The notes beneath the pieces were generated by a model. It was not told the origin of the DNA, made no database searches, and was given only the letters and a program-made list of their open reading frames with translations. Positions 20,134 through 30,774 of a stretch of DNA of 64,000 nucleotides are shown here, one piece after another. The DNA lies in NCBI RefSeq assembly GCF_034006335.1, contig NZ_JAWDIQ010000002.1; one strand, given 5' to 3'. Made by a program: the position numbers and the translations under genes. The stretch is from Paracerasibacillus soli. Lineage in GTDB: Bacteria > Bacillota > Bacilli > Bacillales > Amphibacillaceae. The first letter of the stretch is position 1. Each line of letters starts with the position of its first letter.

Positions 20134-20796
20134 ATGAAGTTTAATTCTGTTTTTGATATTATTGGTCCAGTTATGATTGGGCCATCAAGTTCACATACAG
20201 CCGGGGCGGCACGTATTGGAAAGGCAGCAAGAAATCTTTTAGGTGATGAACCTCGGTGGGCAAAGATCCACTTATATGAATCTTTCGCTAAGACATACAA
20301 GGGGCACGGGACAGATTTTGCCTTGGTAGGAGGATTATTAGGTTTTGAAACGGACGATCCACGAATGAGTAAGGCACTAGAGATTGCAAACGAGCGCGAA
20401 ATTAAAATAGAATTTATTGAAGATACTGCGGCAGTCGACCATCCGAATACAGCTAGACTAATTATTGGCAATGATGTAGAACAAGTTGAATTGGTTGGGA
20501 TATCAATCGGTGGTGGAAAAGTAGAAATTACCGAGTTAAATGGTTTTAATCTACGTTTATCTGGAAATCACCCAGCAATTCTTGTCATGCACGATGATCG
20601 TTTCGGTGCTATTGCTTCTGTGACTACCATTCTCGCAAAACATAAAATTAACATCGGTCATATGGAAGTAAACCGAAAAGATGTTGGGAAAGAAGCTTTA
20701 ATGGTAATTGAGACAGACCAAAATATCGGTGAAGCCATTTTAAAAGAACTAAATGAAGCAGATAATATTACACACATATCAACAATCATTAGTTAG
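20134..20796 (+). CDS. sdaAB: L-serine dehydratase, iron-sulfur-dependent, beta subunit
   Basis: This 220-residue subunit pairs with SdaAA to deaminate L-serine to pyruvate. FDIIGPVMIGPSSSHTAGAARIG is the conserved opening (active-site loop PSSSHTAG). The C-terminal half has an ACT domain (HDDRFGAIASVTTILAKHKI). Start at 20134 with AAGGCGGTGG upstream; an earlier in-frame ATG lies in a repeat and is rejected. It is 23 bases before sdaAA. Confidence 0.94.
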   Translation: MKFNSVFDIIGPVMIGPSSSHTAGAARIGKAARNLLGDEPRWAKIHLYESFAKTYKGHGTDFALVGGLLGFETDDPRMSKALEIANEREIKIEFIEDTAAVDHPNTARLIIGNDVEQVELVGISIGGGKVEITELNGFNLRLSGNHPAILVMHDDRFGAIASVTTILAKHKINIGHMEVNRKDVGKEALMVIETDQNIGEAILKELNEADNITHISTIIS

Positions 20797-20819
20797 ACAG
20801 TTAAGAGAGGAGAATGCAT

Positions 20820-21698
20820 ATGTTTCGCACAGTTGCTGAATTAGTAGAAATGGCGGAGAAAGAAAACATCTCAATTTCAGAAGTGATGATTCGTCAAGAG
20901 ATGGATGTAAAAGAAAAAACACGTGAAGAGATTTTTACTGAGATGGAACGTAACCTTGAAGTAATGGAACAAGCAATCAATGATAGTTTAAAAGGAAAAG
21001 GAGTCACATCAGTAACTGGATTAACAGGTGGCGATGCCGTACGAATTCAGGAATATATGAAAAACAAAACCCCATTATCTGGAAATCTAATGATGGATGC
21101 AGTTAGTAAAGCAATGGGAACGAATGAAGTAAACGCAGCAATGGGAACAATTTGTGCAACCCCAACAGCAGGAAGTGCAGGCGTTGTCCCGGGTACATTA
21201 TTTGCTGTTAAAGAGCAACTAAATCCAACACATGAACAGATGATTCGCTATTTATTTACAGCAGGAGCTTTCGGATTTGTTGTGGCAAATAATGCCTTTA
21301 TTTCTGGGCTGCTGGTGGATGTCAAGCAGAAGTTGGCTCAGCCGGAGCAATGGCATCAGCTGCAATTGTAGAAATGGCAGGAGGAACACCGCAACAATCT
21401 GCAGATGCTTTTGCAATGACATTAAAAAATATGCTTGGGCTTGTTTGCGATCCAGTAGCGGGGCTTGTCGAAGTACCATGCGTAAAAAGAAATGCAGGTG
21501 GCGCCTCTCGCTATTGTCTCAGCAGACATGGCACTAGCAGGTGTCAAAAGTAGAATTCCTTGTGATGAAGTGATCGGAGCAATGTATCAAATTGGAAAAA
21601 GAATGCCAGCCACACTCAGAGAAACCGGAGAAGGCGGCCTAGCAGCAACACCAACAGGAAAAGCATTAAAAGAAAAAATATTTGGACCATCCGCATGA
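20820..21698 (+). CDS. sdaAA: L-serine dehydratase, iron-sulfur-dependent, alpha subunit, two frameshifts
   Basis: The catalytic subunit carries the cysteines for a 4Fe-4S cluster: GTICATPTAGSAG, GGCQAEVGSAGAM and CDPVAGLVEVPCVKRN. The frame breaks near 21310 (a run of G; adding one G restores SGAAGGCQAEVG) and near 21505 (restoring LAIVSADMALAGVKSRIP). It ends GEGGLAATPTGKALKEKIFG, the usual family end. AGGAG lies seven bases before the chosen ATG at 20820. The TGA stop coincides with the start of a double REP-like repeat. Confidence 0.92.
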
Positions 21699-21735
21699 AA
21701 CATGGGTGAAACATAGGGACGGTTCTCGTGTTTCA
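21696..21735. repeat. REP-like repeat docked on the sdaAA stop codon
   Basis: A partial copy (TGAAACATGGG) runs directly into a full copy at 21707-21735. Degenerate pieces with GACACATGGGGACG and a variant GGCGGTTCTTCCGC follow to about 21836. Confidence 0.88.
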
Positions 21736-21907
21736 TCTATGGTCGTTTGAGACACGAGTTTTGCCGAGACACGGGACGATACATGGACGACACATGGGGA
21801 CGACACATGGAGGCGGTTCTTCCGCTTCACCCCCGGTTCCAATCATCCTAAACAATTTTTACATTTTAATCCACAAAATACAATATATCTTACCAACATC
21901 ACTTCAT

Positions 21908-21944
21908 GGATGGACTTTATTATTTTAAGTCCATCCCATTTTTT
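21908..21944 (+). terminator. rho-independent terminator
   Basis: A perfect 10-bp stem GGATGGACTT/AAGTCCATCC with a 9-base loop followed by six T. It ends the sda transcript about 210 bases after the stop. It would also work poorly in reverse, as the upstream strand lacks a T-run. Confidence 0.85.
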
Positions 21945-22227
21945 AGCTTTCTATCCATGAAAACCCTATCAATACCAATCTATTAGACATTATTTATCAT
22001 TTCCATAACCATTTTCCTCTATATTAAGGAAAAAATACAACATTAGAACATGAAATCAGCCGTAAACAGCTCTTATATCTATAATCGAAACAAGTGACAC
22101 TTTGGGGGATAAAATAAAAAATATTTTTCAGTGTTAGATGGATGTCAACAGTTCGATTTCATATTGTTTTCTATAAACACCTATAAATTTATGTCCACTT
22201 CATATATATTCCTCTTAAGCAGTTGAT

Positions 22228-22256
22228 TGAAACAACAGAACCGTCCCGCTGTGTCA
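22228..22256. repeat. REP-like repeat, diverged arm
   Basis: TGAAACA arm, AGAACCGTCCC core, closing arm TGTGTCA. Confidence 0.75.
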
Positions 22257-22324
22257 CTGCCCTTCCCTTCACGAAGCTCACCTGATAAAACGCAAGAGTA
22301 GCCCCCATATTTAGCTCACTTGAA

Positions 22325-22364
22325 TGAAACGCGAGAACCGTCCCCATGTGTCACCCATGTGTCA
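22325..22364. repeat. REP-like repeat docked on the M20 peptidase stop codon
   Basis: On the minus strand the duplicated arm TGACACATGGG begins at the stop codon and continues to GGGGACGGTTCTCG and TTTCA. Confidence 0.85.
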
Positions 22365-23528
22365 CTTTCCTAAAACTAATGCGATGAACATTTGGCTAAT
22401 TTTTATAATTGCTCGTTCGTCGATATTGAACTTGGGGTGATGATGGGGGTAGACAGCATTAATTTCTTCGTTTCTACCTCCAACTGTAAAATAAACACCT
22501 GGGATTTCTTGTTGGTAGAAGGCAAAGTCCTCGCTAGCCATTAACGGATCATCAGTCATGACATTTTCACCACCAAATAGAAGGTTCGCCGTTTCCTCTA
22601 CACGCTTTGTTTCTTGTGGGTCATTATACATCGAAGGGCATTCTTTCACATATTCGAAATCAACCGTGGCACCATTCGCAGCACATGTTGCTTTTGTAAT
22701 ATTTTCTAAAGCTTCTTCAATGATATTACGCGCTTCTTCATCAAATGTACGAACCGTTCCTTTTATTACGGCAGTATCTGGAATGACATTATTTCCAGCA
22801 CCACTAACAAATGATGCGACCGTTACAGCTGCTGCCTGAAATGGATTAATGCGTCGGCTCACAATTTGTTGCATATTTACGACTAACTGACTCCCTGTAA
22901 CAAGCGGATCCACGGTTTGATGTGGTTGGGAACCATGTCCACCTTTTCCATGAATAACAATGTGAAAATCATCCTGTGCTGAAGAAGCGTACCCTTCTTT
23001 GACACCAACCGTACCGAACTCCTCCGTTGATACGACGTGAGCACCATAAATAATATCCACACCATCTAAGCAACCGTCTTCAATCATTGGCTTTGCACCG
23101 CCGGGGGTTACCTCTTCCCCAAACTGATGAATAAATTTTATCGTACCAGGAATCTCATCCTTTATTTCACTTAAAATCTTTGCAACCCCAAGTAGTGCAG
23201 CAGTATGTAAATCATGTCCACAAGCATGCATAACACCAGGGATTTGCGACATGTAGTCTACGTCCGTTTCCTCTTGAATTGGCAATGCATCAAAATCGGC
23301 ACGTAGCGCTACTGTCTTACCCGGTTTTCCTCCTTTAAGCGTTCCAACAACGCCTCTTCCACCAACCCCAGTTCTTACCTCAATCCCTAAATCTTCCAAG
23401 TGATTCGCAATTTTCTTTGGTGTATGCACTTCCTGATGGGAGAGTTCTGGATACATATGGAGATCCCTACGGATTTTTACTAACTCGGGGTAAATTTCTT
23501 CTAGTCTCTCAAATAATTTTTCTAGCAT
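22362..23528 (-). CDS. M20 family metal-dependent amidohydrolase (amino-acid N-acyl hydrolase-like)
   Basis: A 388-residue intact protein of the M20D group, which cleaves N-acyl or related amide bonds. RRDLHMYPELSHQE opens it, HACGHDLHTAALLG holds the metal ligands, GEEVTPGGAKPMIEDG has the catalytic Glu region, and the lid domain GKGGHGSQPHQTVDP follows. DPLMASEDFAFYQ is typical of the C-terminal metal site. GGAGGAATCAAG precedes the ATG. No operon partner; the substrate cannot be told from sequence. Confidence 0.9.
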   Translation of the reverse strand: MLEKLFERLEEIYPELVKIRRDLHMYPELSHQEVHTPKKIANHLEDLGIEVRTGVGGRGVVGTLKGGKPGKTVALRADFDALPIQEETDVDYMSQIPGVMHACGHDLHTAALLGVAKILSEIKDEIPGTIKFIHQFGEEVTPGGAKPMIEDGCLDGVDIIYGAHVVSTEEFGTVGVKEGYASSAQDDFHIVIHGKGGHGSQPHQTVDPLVTGSQLVVNMQQIVSRRINPFQAAAVTVASFVSGAGNNVIPDTAVIKGTVRTFDEEARNIIEEALENITKATCAANGATVDFEYVKECPSMYNDPQETKRVEETANLLFGGENVMTDDPLMASEDFAFYQQEIPGVYFTVGGRNEEINAVYPHHHPKFNIDERAIIKISQMFIALVLGK

Positions 23529-24386
23529 ATCTTGATTCCTCCAATTTTATTTCATAACTTCTATTCTAACTTTACCAAATAAAGATATCTCAATCAGCAA
23601 GAGCCCGGGCCCACAAAATCTACCACATGATGTTGCATATTTCATGTATTTCTCCTACTCCCATTTACTTTTTATCCTTATTCAAATTTATGAAAATAAA
23701 AATCACACAACACATCGAACCATGCTGGTGCTCACAATACAACGAGATGTCGTATATTATGCATCAGCAGTTCATACTACGAACAATAAATATCCACCGA
23801 CAAAATAAGATGAAAAAGTAAAATAGGAATAACCTCATTCTTTTTTGACACCGCATTCATGACACTAACTATATGACGCGGCACTTAAGATGCTTCCTTG
23901 TACAATAACCATTCTTCCCGACGCTTATCTAAATTAGCACCATATTATCTTGAGATTCCTTACACACTATTATTCTTGTATCAAATACTTATTTGCACTC
24001 CTAACTTTATTTCACAGTATATGAAGAGGTTATGTATTAATATACACTATTACTTATAATTATAACAATATATTTATAATAAGTGATGTGCGATTTATAT
24101 AATTAGTAGTAAGCAAAAGATTTTCATTCCTTCCCAGATGAGTCATCATTTGAAATGTATTTTCAAAAGTGAAGTTTACTATATCATAATCATCGCCTTT
24201 ACCTTGTATAAATGCAAACTACAACAGCATCCCCTTTCACTTTTCATCATTCTAGCAACTACAATTTTCGTATGCCTCTTTCCATCCTTTACATTTTTAA
24301 ACAGTACTTTTAACTTGAATTTGTATACATTTAATGGCACATTATAATTGCTTTAAAAATTAATTAAACTTTGCAAGGTGGTTAAT
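23529..24386. other. AT-rich non-coding stretch
   Basis: About 850 bases with no supported gene. Near 24040-24085 a palindromic AT stretch (ACTTATAATTATAAC and AATAAGTGATG) is visible, too weak to name. Promoters for the flanking M20 and XRE genes probably lie at the two ends. Confidence 0.4.
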
Positions 24387-24782
24387 ATGTATAAACGTAA
24401 AAATATTATCGAATTAGTGAATGATACAATTATGACTTTTGGACAAGTTAAAGTCGAATGTAAATTGCAAGAGAAAATAGATGAGATGGACATATCATTA
24501 ATAGAATTATCGCATCTTACTGGTATTAGGTATGCTTCATTATGCGATTTGAAAAATAATAAGAAGGTAACCCTAAATCTTCAACATTTAACCGCAATCA
24601 TGATTGCATTACGTATTCAATCATTTGATGAATTATTCACACTAACGTTTGAGGATGAAGAACAAAGTAAAATGTTTTCTGTTGAAAGTGAATTATATAA
24701 GAAAAACGGATTACCTCATGATGCAATTGAACAAATGAAGGCAAATAAAGAAATACTCGATAAACATTACAATAAAAAATAA
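24387..24782 (+). CDS. XRE-family helix-turn-helix regulator
   Basis: A 131-residue protein with a helix-turn-helix in the first half (LIELSHLTGIRYASLCDLKNN) and an acidic C-terminal tail. The ATG at 24387 has AAGGTGG at correct spacing; a GTG nine bases earlier overlaps that site. It stands alone and is closed by a terminator. Target genes are unknown. Confidence 0.75.
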   Translation: MYKRKNIIELVNDTIMTFGQVKVECKLQEKIDEMDISLIELSHLTGIRYASLCDLKNNKKVTLNLQHLTAIMIALRIQSFDELFTLTFEDEEQSKMFSVESELYKKNGLPHDAIEQMKANKEILDKHYNKK

Positions 24783-24806
24783 ATAATAAAGTACGCTTAG
24801 GAGCTG

Positions 24807-24849
24807 CCCCTAGAAGTTAGCGATAAAATCTAATTTCTAGGGTCTTTTT
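24807..24849 (+). terminator. rho-independent terminator after the XRE gene
   Basis: Stem CCCTAGAAGTTAG with CTAATTTCTAGGG, loop CGATAAAAT, then TCTTTTT. Confidence 0.85.
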
Positions 24850-25178
24850 GATAAAAATATATGATGATAATCCACAAGAATAACGAAAGAGCGGCTAGAT
24901 TCGATTTCCAAAAGTATCTACTAAATTTACATAAAAAGGTAATTTATCACGTCACGTCAGAAATGATGCGAACATATATATGAAGTTCTTCAATTATGCT
25001 TAGAAGTGCTTGCTTTAGAAAATGTAAATCCCATCAAGTAATAGAAAAACTAGCTCACTAAGGTCTAACCCCTAGATTACCTTCTTGATACGCTTTTACT
25101 ACCTTTAACTTCAAACTATCCCTATATTTTTGAGCAAAATAAACACCCCAAAAGTTTATTTATTTTCACTCTAACTAT
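24850..25178. other. non-coding stretch
   Basis: No open frame with a ribosome site and no clear repeat was found between the XRE terminator and the repeats at 25179. Confidence 0.4.
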
Positions 25179-25266
25179 TGAAGTGCACTACAGAACCGTC
25201 ATGATTCATGATTAATGCAGCATTCACGAGTGAAACATGAAACACGAGAACCGTCCCCATGATTCA
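25179..25266. repeat. two REP-like repeats upstream of the FtsX-like gene
   Basis: A diverged copy at 25179-25208 and a copy with a duplicated TGAAACA arm at 25231-25266 (CGAGAACCGTCCCC core). Confidence 0.82.
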
Positions 25267-25324
25267 CATTGCGTTCATATGGTGGGAATATACTATTTTC
25301 ATCAACAAGTTGGAGGTAATAATG

Positions 25325-26358
25325 ATGAAGATGGCATGGAAAGAAATTATTAAAAACAAATCACGTTTTATTATATTAGGTTCGATAGTTTTTCTTGTGA
25401 GTCTATTAACATTCATTATATCTGGATTAGCTAATGGCCTGTCTCAAGATAACGCAGCGTTAATTAAAGATATGCCTGAAGGTACATTTTATATGGATGA
25501 AAATGCAGATGAAACTTATAATCTTTCAAAAATAGATAAAAGTATTGCGGAGCAGATTATCAAAGAGACTGAAGATGCAACAGCATTATCGATTCAAATG
25601 GGTTTTCTAAATAATGCAGATGACAAGCAACTAGGTGTTGCCTTTGTTACAGCTACAAATCCAGGCCTTTTTCAGAAGTTGCAGATGGAGAAGTATTGCT
25701 TGATGAATCACTAAAAGATAAAGGTGTTAAAGTTGGCGACAAATTGACAAGCAATCAACTTAGCAAAGATCTTCTTGTGAAAGGCTTTGTTGAACAGAAG
25801 AAATTCAGCCATTCGCCTGTCGCTTTTATTAATCCTATCAATTATCAGGAAATGTATCGTGTGGAAGAAATGCAAATGATGTTTGTCCCTGGAAAGGACG
25901 AAACAACGTCTATCAATGGTCTTCAAGACTTTTCAAACAAAAGTTTCCTAAACACTATCCCAAGTTACAGCGCTGAACAACTTTCATTAAATATGATTGT
26001 TTGGTTTCTAGTCGTAATCAGTGGTATGTTATTTGGTATTTTCTTCTACATGATGAACGTACAAAAGATTGGACTGTATGGTATTTTAAAAGCTATCGGC
26101 GTGAAAACAAGTGCGTTATTTCAAATGATGTGGACGCAAATGTTACTCATCACAACTATCGCCCTTGCTTTATCTATCGCTTTGAGTCAGTTATTCTCGA
26201 CCATTGCACCTGAGGGAATGCCGTTTCATTTAACTTTGGCAACAACTACTCAATTAGCAATTGTTTTTCTCATCATCGGGTTTATAGGTGCAACTTTATC
26301 TGGTATTCAAATTAGAAAGATACAACCGCTTCAAGCTATTCAACAAGGAGAGATGTAA
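25325..26358 (+). CDS. FtsX-like ABC transporter permease, one frameshift
   Basis: About 345 codons. MKMAWKEIIKNKSRFIILGS with a following membrane helix, an extracytoplasmic domain, then three helices including GLYGILKAIGVKTSALFQMM, the FtsX signature region, and ending IRKIQPLQAIQQGEM. The frame breaks near 25675 in a run of T; one extra T gives LFSEVADGEVLLDESL. GGAGG lies 5-8 bases before tandem ATGs; the second is used. One base separates its stop from the ATPase start, so they form one exporter or lipid-release unit of the MacB/LolE type. Confidence 0.85.
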
Positions 26359-26359
26359 A

Positions 26360-27042
26360 ATGGATTTATTTAAAATTGATAATCTCACTAAAAACTTCCA
26401 AAATGGTGAAGTAGAAGAACAAGTATTAAGAGGAATTGATCTTACGTTGAAACAAGGTGAGGTCACAGCATTGGTCGGTGCTTCTGTTCAGGAAAAAGTA
26501 CACTACTAACTATTGCAGCAGGTCTACAACCAGCAACCGATGGTGAAATCATATTTAATGGACAAAATTTAGCTTCACTGAAACAAGATCAAGTACGTAA
26601 AATCCGCGCAGAACAGTTCGGATTTATCTTCCAGGCATCCCACTTAGTTCCTTTTTTAAGTGTTGAAGAACAACTGATGTTAATGCTTGATGTTTCAGGG
26701 TCAAAAATGAAAAAGCAGGAGAAGAAATTAGAAGTCAAACGCATGCTAAAACTTGTGGGGATGGATCACCGAAAAGATGCCTACCCTTCGTCATTATCAG
26801 GTGGTGAAAAACAACGGGTTGCCATTGCACGAGCAATTATTCATAAACCAACCATGCTATTTGCAGATGAGCCAACAGCCAGTCTTGATTCAAAAAGATC
26901 AATAGAAGTCATGAAACTAATACAAGATTTAACAAAATCGTTGCATATAACAACATTACTCGTCACACATGAAGAGGAAATGCTTCAATATACAGATAGA
27001 GTCATCACCATGAAAGACGGCCTCATTCAGAAAAGTGCATAA
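26360..27042 (+). CDS. LolD/MacB-type ABC ATP-binding protein, one frameshift
   Basis: About 227 codons. LTKNF and VLRGIDLTLKQGEVTALVGAS open it. The frame breaks near 26490: one added base restores the Walker A loop GASGSGKSTLL. Then FIFQASHLVPFL is the Q-loop, SLSGGEKQRVAIARAI the signature, LFADEPTASLD Walker B and LVTHEEEM the H-loop. It works with the FtsX-like permease just upstream. The TAA stop is immediately followed by the hairpin repeat at 27043. Confidence 0.88.
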
Positions 27043-27109
27043 GCGAAACACCGGGACGGTTCTCCTGTTCATCACTCAAGTGATGCAGGAGAACCGTCCC
27101 TGCGTTTCA
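27043..27109. repeat. head-to-head REP pair forming a long hairpin, copy 1
   Basis: Two REP cores in inverted orientation (CGGGACGGTTCTCCTG and CAGGAGAACCGTCCC) with ATCACT/AGTGAT at the tip. It fills the gap between convergent genes: plus-strand LolD ends at 27042, and the minus-strand glycerophosphotransferase stop is inside its right arm. It probably acts as a two-way terminator. Identical over 65 bases to the element at 29747. Confidence 0.92.
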
Positions 27110-29481
27110 AAGTATGTGTTCCTTCTGTAGGATACTGATAATTCGTTCCGTATTTTTATTATCGTGGAACTCATTAATTTTTTTATATTTTTCCCTATAT
27201 TCTTCTTCGAGCTGACAGTCTCTATCTAATGCATTTTTTACTAATCGCAACAAATCATCTCTCGACTTTGCAATCGGTCCGGTGCATTTGATTCATTAAC
27301 AGGCGGGATAGCTCGGTAGCTTTCAATTAAATACGACTTTTCTTCCCAATAAAAAATTGGGTACGCTCCTCTGTATATCGCATCATAAATAGCTGAAGAA
27401 TAATCTGTTATAAATACAATTGCTTTCTTTAATGCTTCCGATGGATTGGGTGCAATAACATCCTTATACTCACTCATATTCTCAAAAATATATTCAGAGA
27501 ATTTATTATGTGGTATCACCATCAAACGATCCAATAACTGATTCTCCTCAAACAAACGAATCACTTTCATAATTGACTTATAATACGTTGTTTGCTCGAT
27601 CTTCCCGGAATAAATTAATTGTTCCTCCCAAAACCGGTAAGTTGGCATATACGCAATCTTATTTGCATCATTATCTAATTTCGCATAATCCAAAGTTGCT
27701 AAACCTGTCTTCATTAATTCCTCATGCGAATACCCCATTTTGTAAAATTGCTCCGCTTCTAAATCTGAACTTATCACGTTTTTTATAATGTTATATTGAT
27801 TATTTTCCTTGTGAAATCCCATCGCCATTGGATTATCTACCGGTTTTGCAAACATGATCCCATGTTGTAAAAATACCGATGGTGTGTGCATTAACTTATC
27901 CCGTAAATCATCTATATAGAGCCGATCATTAAATAGATGGTTTGGTAATTCAGATGAAATAAAATGAGACGATGCGAACGTATAAATATAATGTTTCATA
28001 CTATATTTAGTTATAAGGCTACTATTATATTTCTTTTTTAACCCAGAATAGTCTGTACTGTTTTTATCGAGTACAAAAACGTTTGTAGATGTTATATCGG
28101 ATCGTTTTTTCACCTTTTCAAATACACGAAAAGATGATTCATCCGCTTTCATACTTTTCTTTTCAAAGAATAAGTTAATTGTTTTATGTTTAAGGAAGCT
28201 CCCAATAAATTTCCCGAGCCCCTTTTTTATTCGAGAAGCAAACGTATACTCCTGACTAAATGGGATCTTTGTCAATGTAATATTTCCATGTAAATTTGTT
28301 CTCATGATTAACATATCATTTTCATATCTCTTTATTTTCAACGTTTTTACAGGTATATCGTGATACTTTAATTTCACATTATGCAATATATGTTGATCAT
28401 CACCACACATTAAATTGACATGAACCCTTTCTTGACCCTGAACAACATAATATGGTATAAGAATAAATCCGAACTGATTCAACAACTTTATTTTTTTAAA
28501 GGGCCTAATAAACTTTCCTAGCTTTTTCTTCTCATTCTGCAAATAAATTTGGTCATATCGAAATTGAGAATTATACGCGTTATGTTTGAATCTACCATAA
28601 AGTAAAAAACCTTTAGGTAACCTACTTGCAAAAAGCCTAACTGCTAATCGTGAAACACGATAAGGATTCGATCTTACAAAAAAGATACCATTTTTTTGGT
28701 TGTATACATAATATCTTCGTTTATTAATGCTAACTAGAAGTAAAATGTGTTCATCGCTAAAATCATTTAAGTAATCTGCCTCAAACCATTTCTTTGCTTT
28801 CCTATTCGCTTTTCTTATATCAATTATCCGTTCGTCTTCTTCACTACCATTTTTAAGGGCAACTCGTAATTGATTTCGGTTAACGATTTCTATTTTAAAA
28901 CTCGGATGATATTTAATCTTTTTAACAAGTATTTTAAATACATTAATTTCTGCCTTTTCAATGTCATATGTAATTACCAAATGGTGGAATTCACTATTCA
29001 CAAGAGCAACTACAATAAAACGACTTTCTTCCTGAGACGTGTTCAGTTCGACAGACAATGTTTCATTCATCTCATCTGTTGTAAAGAAATTATCAAACTC
29101 AAAAATAACGCTATTTCCCTTCATGATTTGAACAAAATAACCATTTGTAATCTTTACGCTAACACCAATATCGTAATTATGTTCAATTACCGTATTGAAC
29201 AGAGGATTTCCATTATCTCGCCTGATCCATAACCCTTCATTTTCCAAAACAAGAAGATAGTGAGTTGTTTCAATATTAATGACTGCAACGAGCTTATCGA
29301 TAGATACAATATGCTCTAATTTAATTGGGTTTAAATCAATGTCGTTAACTTGTACTTGATATTCCTTATTATCATATAATACATGGATTGTCTGATTAAC
29401 AAACGTTAAGGCAAATCTTGTATCAAATACTTGTATATGAGATTTATTTTGATTATCACTTTCTTCTAATTTCTCTTTCAC
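27107..29481 (-). CDS. CDP-glycerol glycerophosphotransferase (TagF-like), one frameshift
   Basis: About 790 residues. The N-terminal 450 residues are beta-rich and not recognised. The C-terminal half is a CDP-glycerol glycerophosphotransferase domain: FLQHGIMFAKP with the catalytic His, LATLDYAKLD, and FITDYSSAIYDAIYRGAYPIF, here the nucleotide-binding region. The frame breaks near 27288; the true end continues IAKSRDDLLRLVKNALDRDC to TGA at 27107. The start is GTG with GGAGG upstream. It would extend poly(glycerol phosphate) teichoic acid or a related polymer at the membrane. It is flanked by identical REP hairpins and has no other teichoic genes beside it. Confidence 0.85.
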
Positions 29482-29746
29482 AATTAAACCTCCTACTGTT
29501 AAAATTATACAACTCTCTCATCGACTAATTTCTTCAATAATAGTGTTTATAATAAACTTTGAATTATTATAATTATATGAGGGTTGTCGAATCTAAAGAT
29601 ATTCGTGAAGATAATTAAAGAAAACATTATAATATTATGATTCCAAAAAGAAATAAAATCATTATGTAAATGTCCAAAGTAAACACACCATATTAGAGAA
29701 ATTATATCACAAAAGAAATCATAAATTACAGAAAGAAGGATGACAT

Positions 29747-29812
29747 TGAAACACCGGGACGGTTCTCCTGTTCATCACTCAAGTGATGCAGGAGAACCGT
29801 CCCTGCGTTTCA
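29747..29812. repeat. head-to-head REP pair forming a long hairpin, copy 2
   Basis: Same 65 bases as the element at 27045-27109. Its right arm contains the TGA stop codon of the endonuclease IV gene. Together the two copies bracket the glycerophosphotransferase gene in direct orientation. Confidence 0.92.
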
Positions 29813-30640
29813 CCATTTTTCTTGTAACATGGCGATTTCTTTTTCATGTGGTACTTCTTCTTTCGGGGTTTCCAAAATAAATGGGATGTCGCGAAGTTGG
29901 GGAGTTGTCAATATATCATTAAATTGTGTTTCTAAAATGTATCCTTGATTAAAAATTGGCGCATGGCGATCTTTTCCCGTCCCAGTAGCATACTTAGAAT
30001 TATTTAAATGAATAACTTCCAAATGATCAAAATATGCCAATTCATTACCACGTTCCATCACTTCTTGCCAATTATCCCCGTCCCACAAACTACTTGCAAA
30101 AGCATGACATGTATCAAAACAAAACCCTATCTTTTCTTGTTCCTGACAAAGATTCCGCACCTGGGCTAACTCGTCCAATGTTGTGCCAATCGTACCTGGT
30201 AATCCACCCGTGTTTTCTAATAATATTTTTGCTTGCCCATCCCATCCGACTAACACTTCATTTAGTATTTCAATCATCAACTGATAACTTTGGAGAGGTT
30301 TCTCAGGCTCTAACTGTTTTCCAAAATGAACAACAACCCCAATTGAGCCACAAGCATCCGCAATTACAAGATCATTATGCAGCGATGCTAACACTGCTTC
30401 TCGCTTTTTATTCGTTTTAGGTGTGAGTGTTGTTGGATATGGTGAGTGAATAACTGATAATATATCTTTCTCCTCACAAAATTGTTTACATAAAGTCGCA
30501 TCTTCTAATTGAAACTCTTTCACACCAAGGCTGCGTGGGTTTTTAGAAAAATATTGAAACGCACCAGCGCCCATTTCATACGCTTGTTTAGCCGCTCCCA
30601 AAAACCCATTTTTAATTGATAAATGGCATCCAAATCGCAT
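29810..30640 (-). CDS. nfo: deoxyribonuclease IV (AP endonuclease)
   Basis: A 276-residue intact TIM-barrel endonuclease acting at abasic sites in base-excision repair. MRFGCHLSIKNGFLGAAKQA opens it; metal ligands are seen in VVVHFGKQ, LLENTGG, FCFDTCHAFAS and HLNNSK. The ATG follows GGGGGATATTC; longer open frames upstream have no ribosome site. It lies beside a Fpg/Nei glycosylase in the same direction, making a small repair unit. Confidence 0.92.
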   Translation of the reverse strand: MRFGCHLSIKNGFLGAAKQAYEMGAGAFQYFSKNPRSLGVKEFQLEDATLCKQFCEEKDILSVIHSPYPTTLTPKTNKKREAVLASLHNDLVIADACGSIGVVVHFGKQLEPEKPLQSYQLMIEILNEVLVGWDGQAKILLENTGGLPGTIGTTLDELAQVRNLCQEQEKIGFCFDTCHAFASSLWDGDNWQEVMERGNELAYFDHLEVIHLNNSKYATGTGKDRHAPIFNQGYILETQFNDILTTPQLRDIPFILETPKEEVPHEKEIAMLQEKW

Positions 30641-30774
30641 GAATATCCCCCTTTTTTCCTTCGCTTTGCTAATTCGGTAAATGTAATAGTGCTGCGAATA
30701 AATTCGGACTTCTAACTTTTGACACAGAAACAGTCCTAACTGAAATCCCCCCATTTACTTTACAAATACTCTTA

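Noticed and set aside
23529..24386. Small frames and AT palindromes between the M20 and XRE genes
   Set aside because: None has a ribosome site or conserved motif; the palindromes are short and expected in AT-rich DNA.
26677..27042. Treating the C-terminal half of the LolD-type ATPase as a separate gene
   Set aside because: It lacks Walker A; one added base near 26490 joins it to the N-terminal half and restores GASGSGKSTLL.
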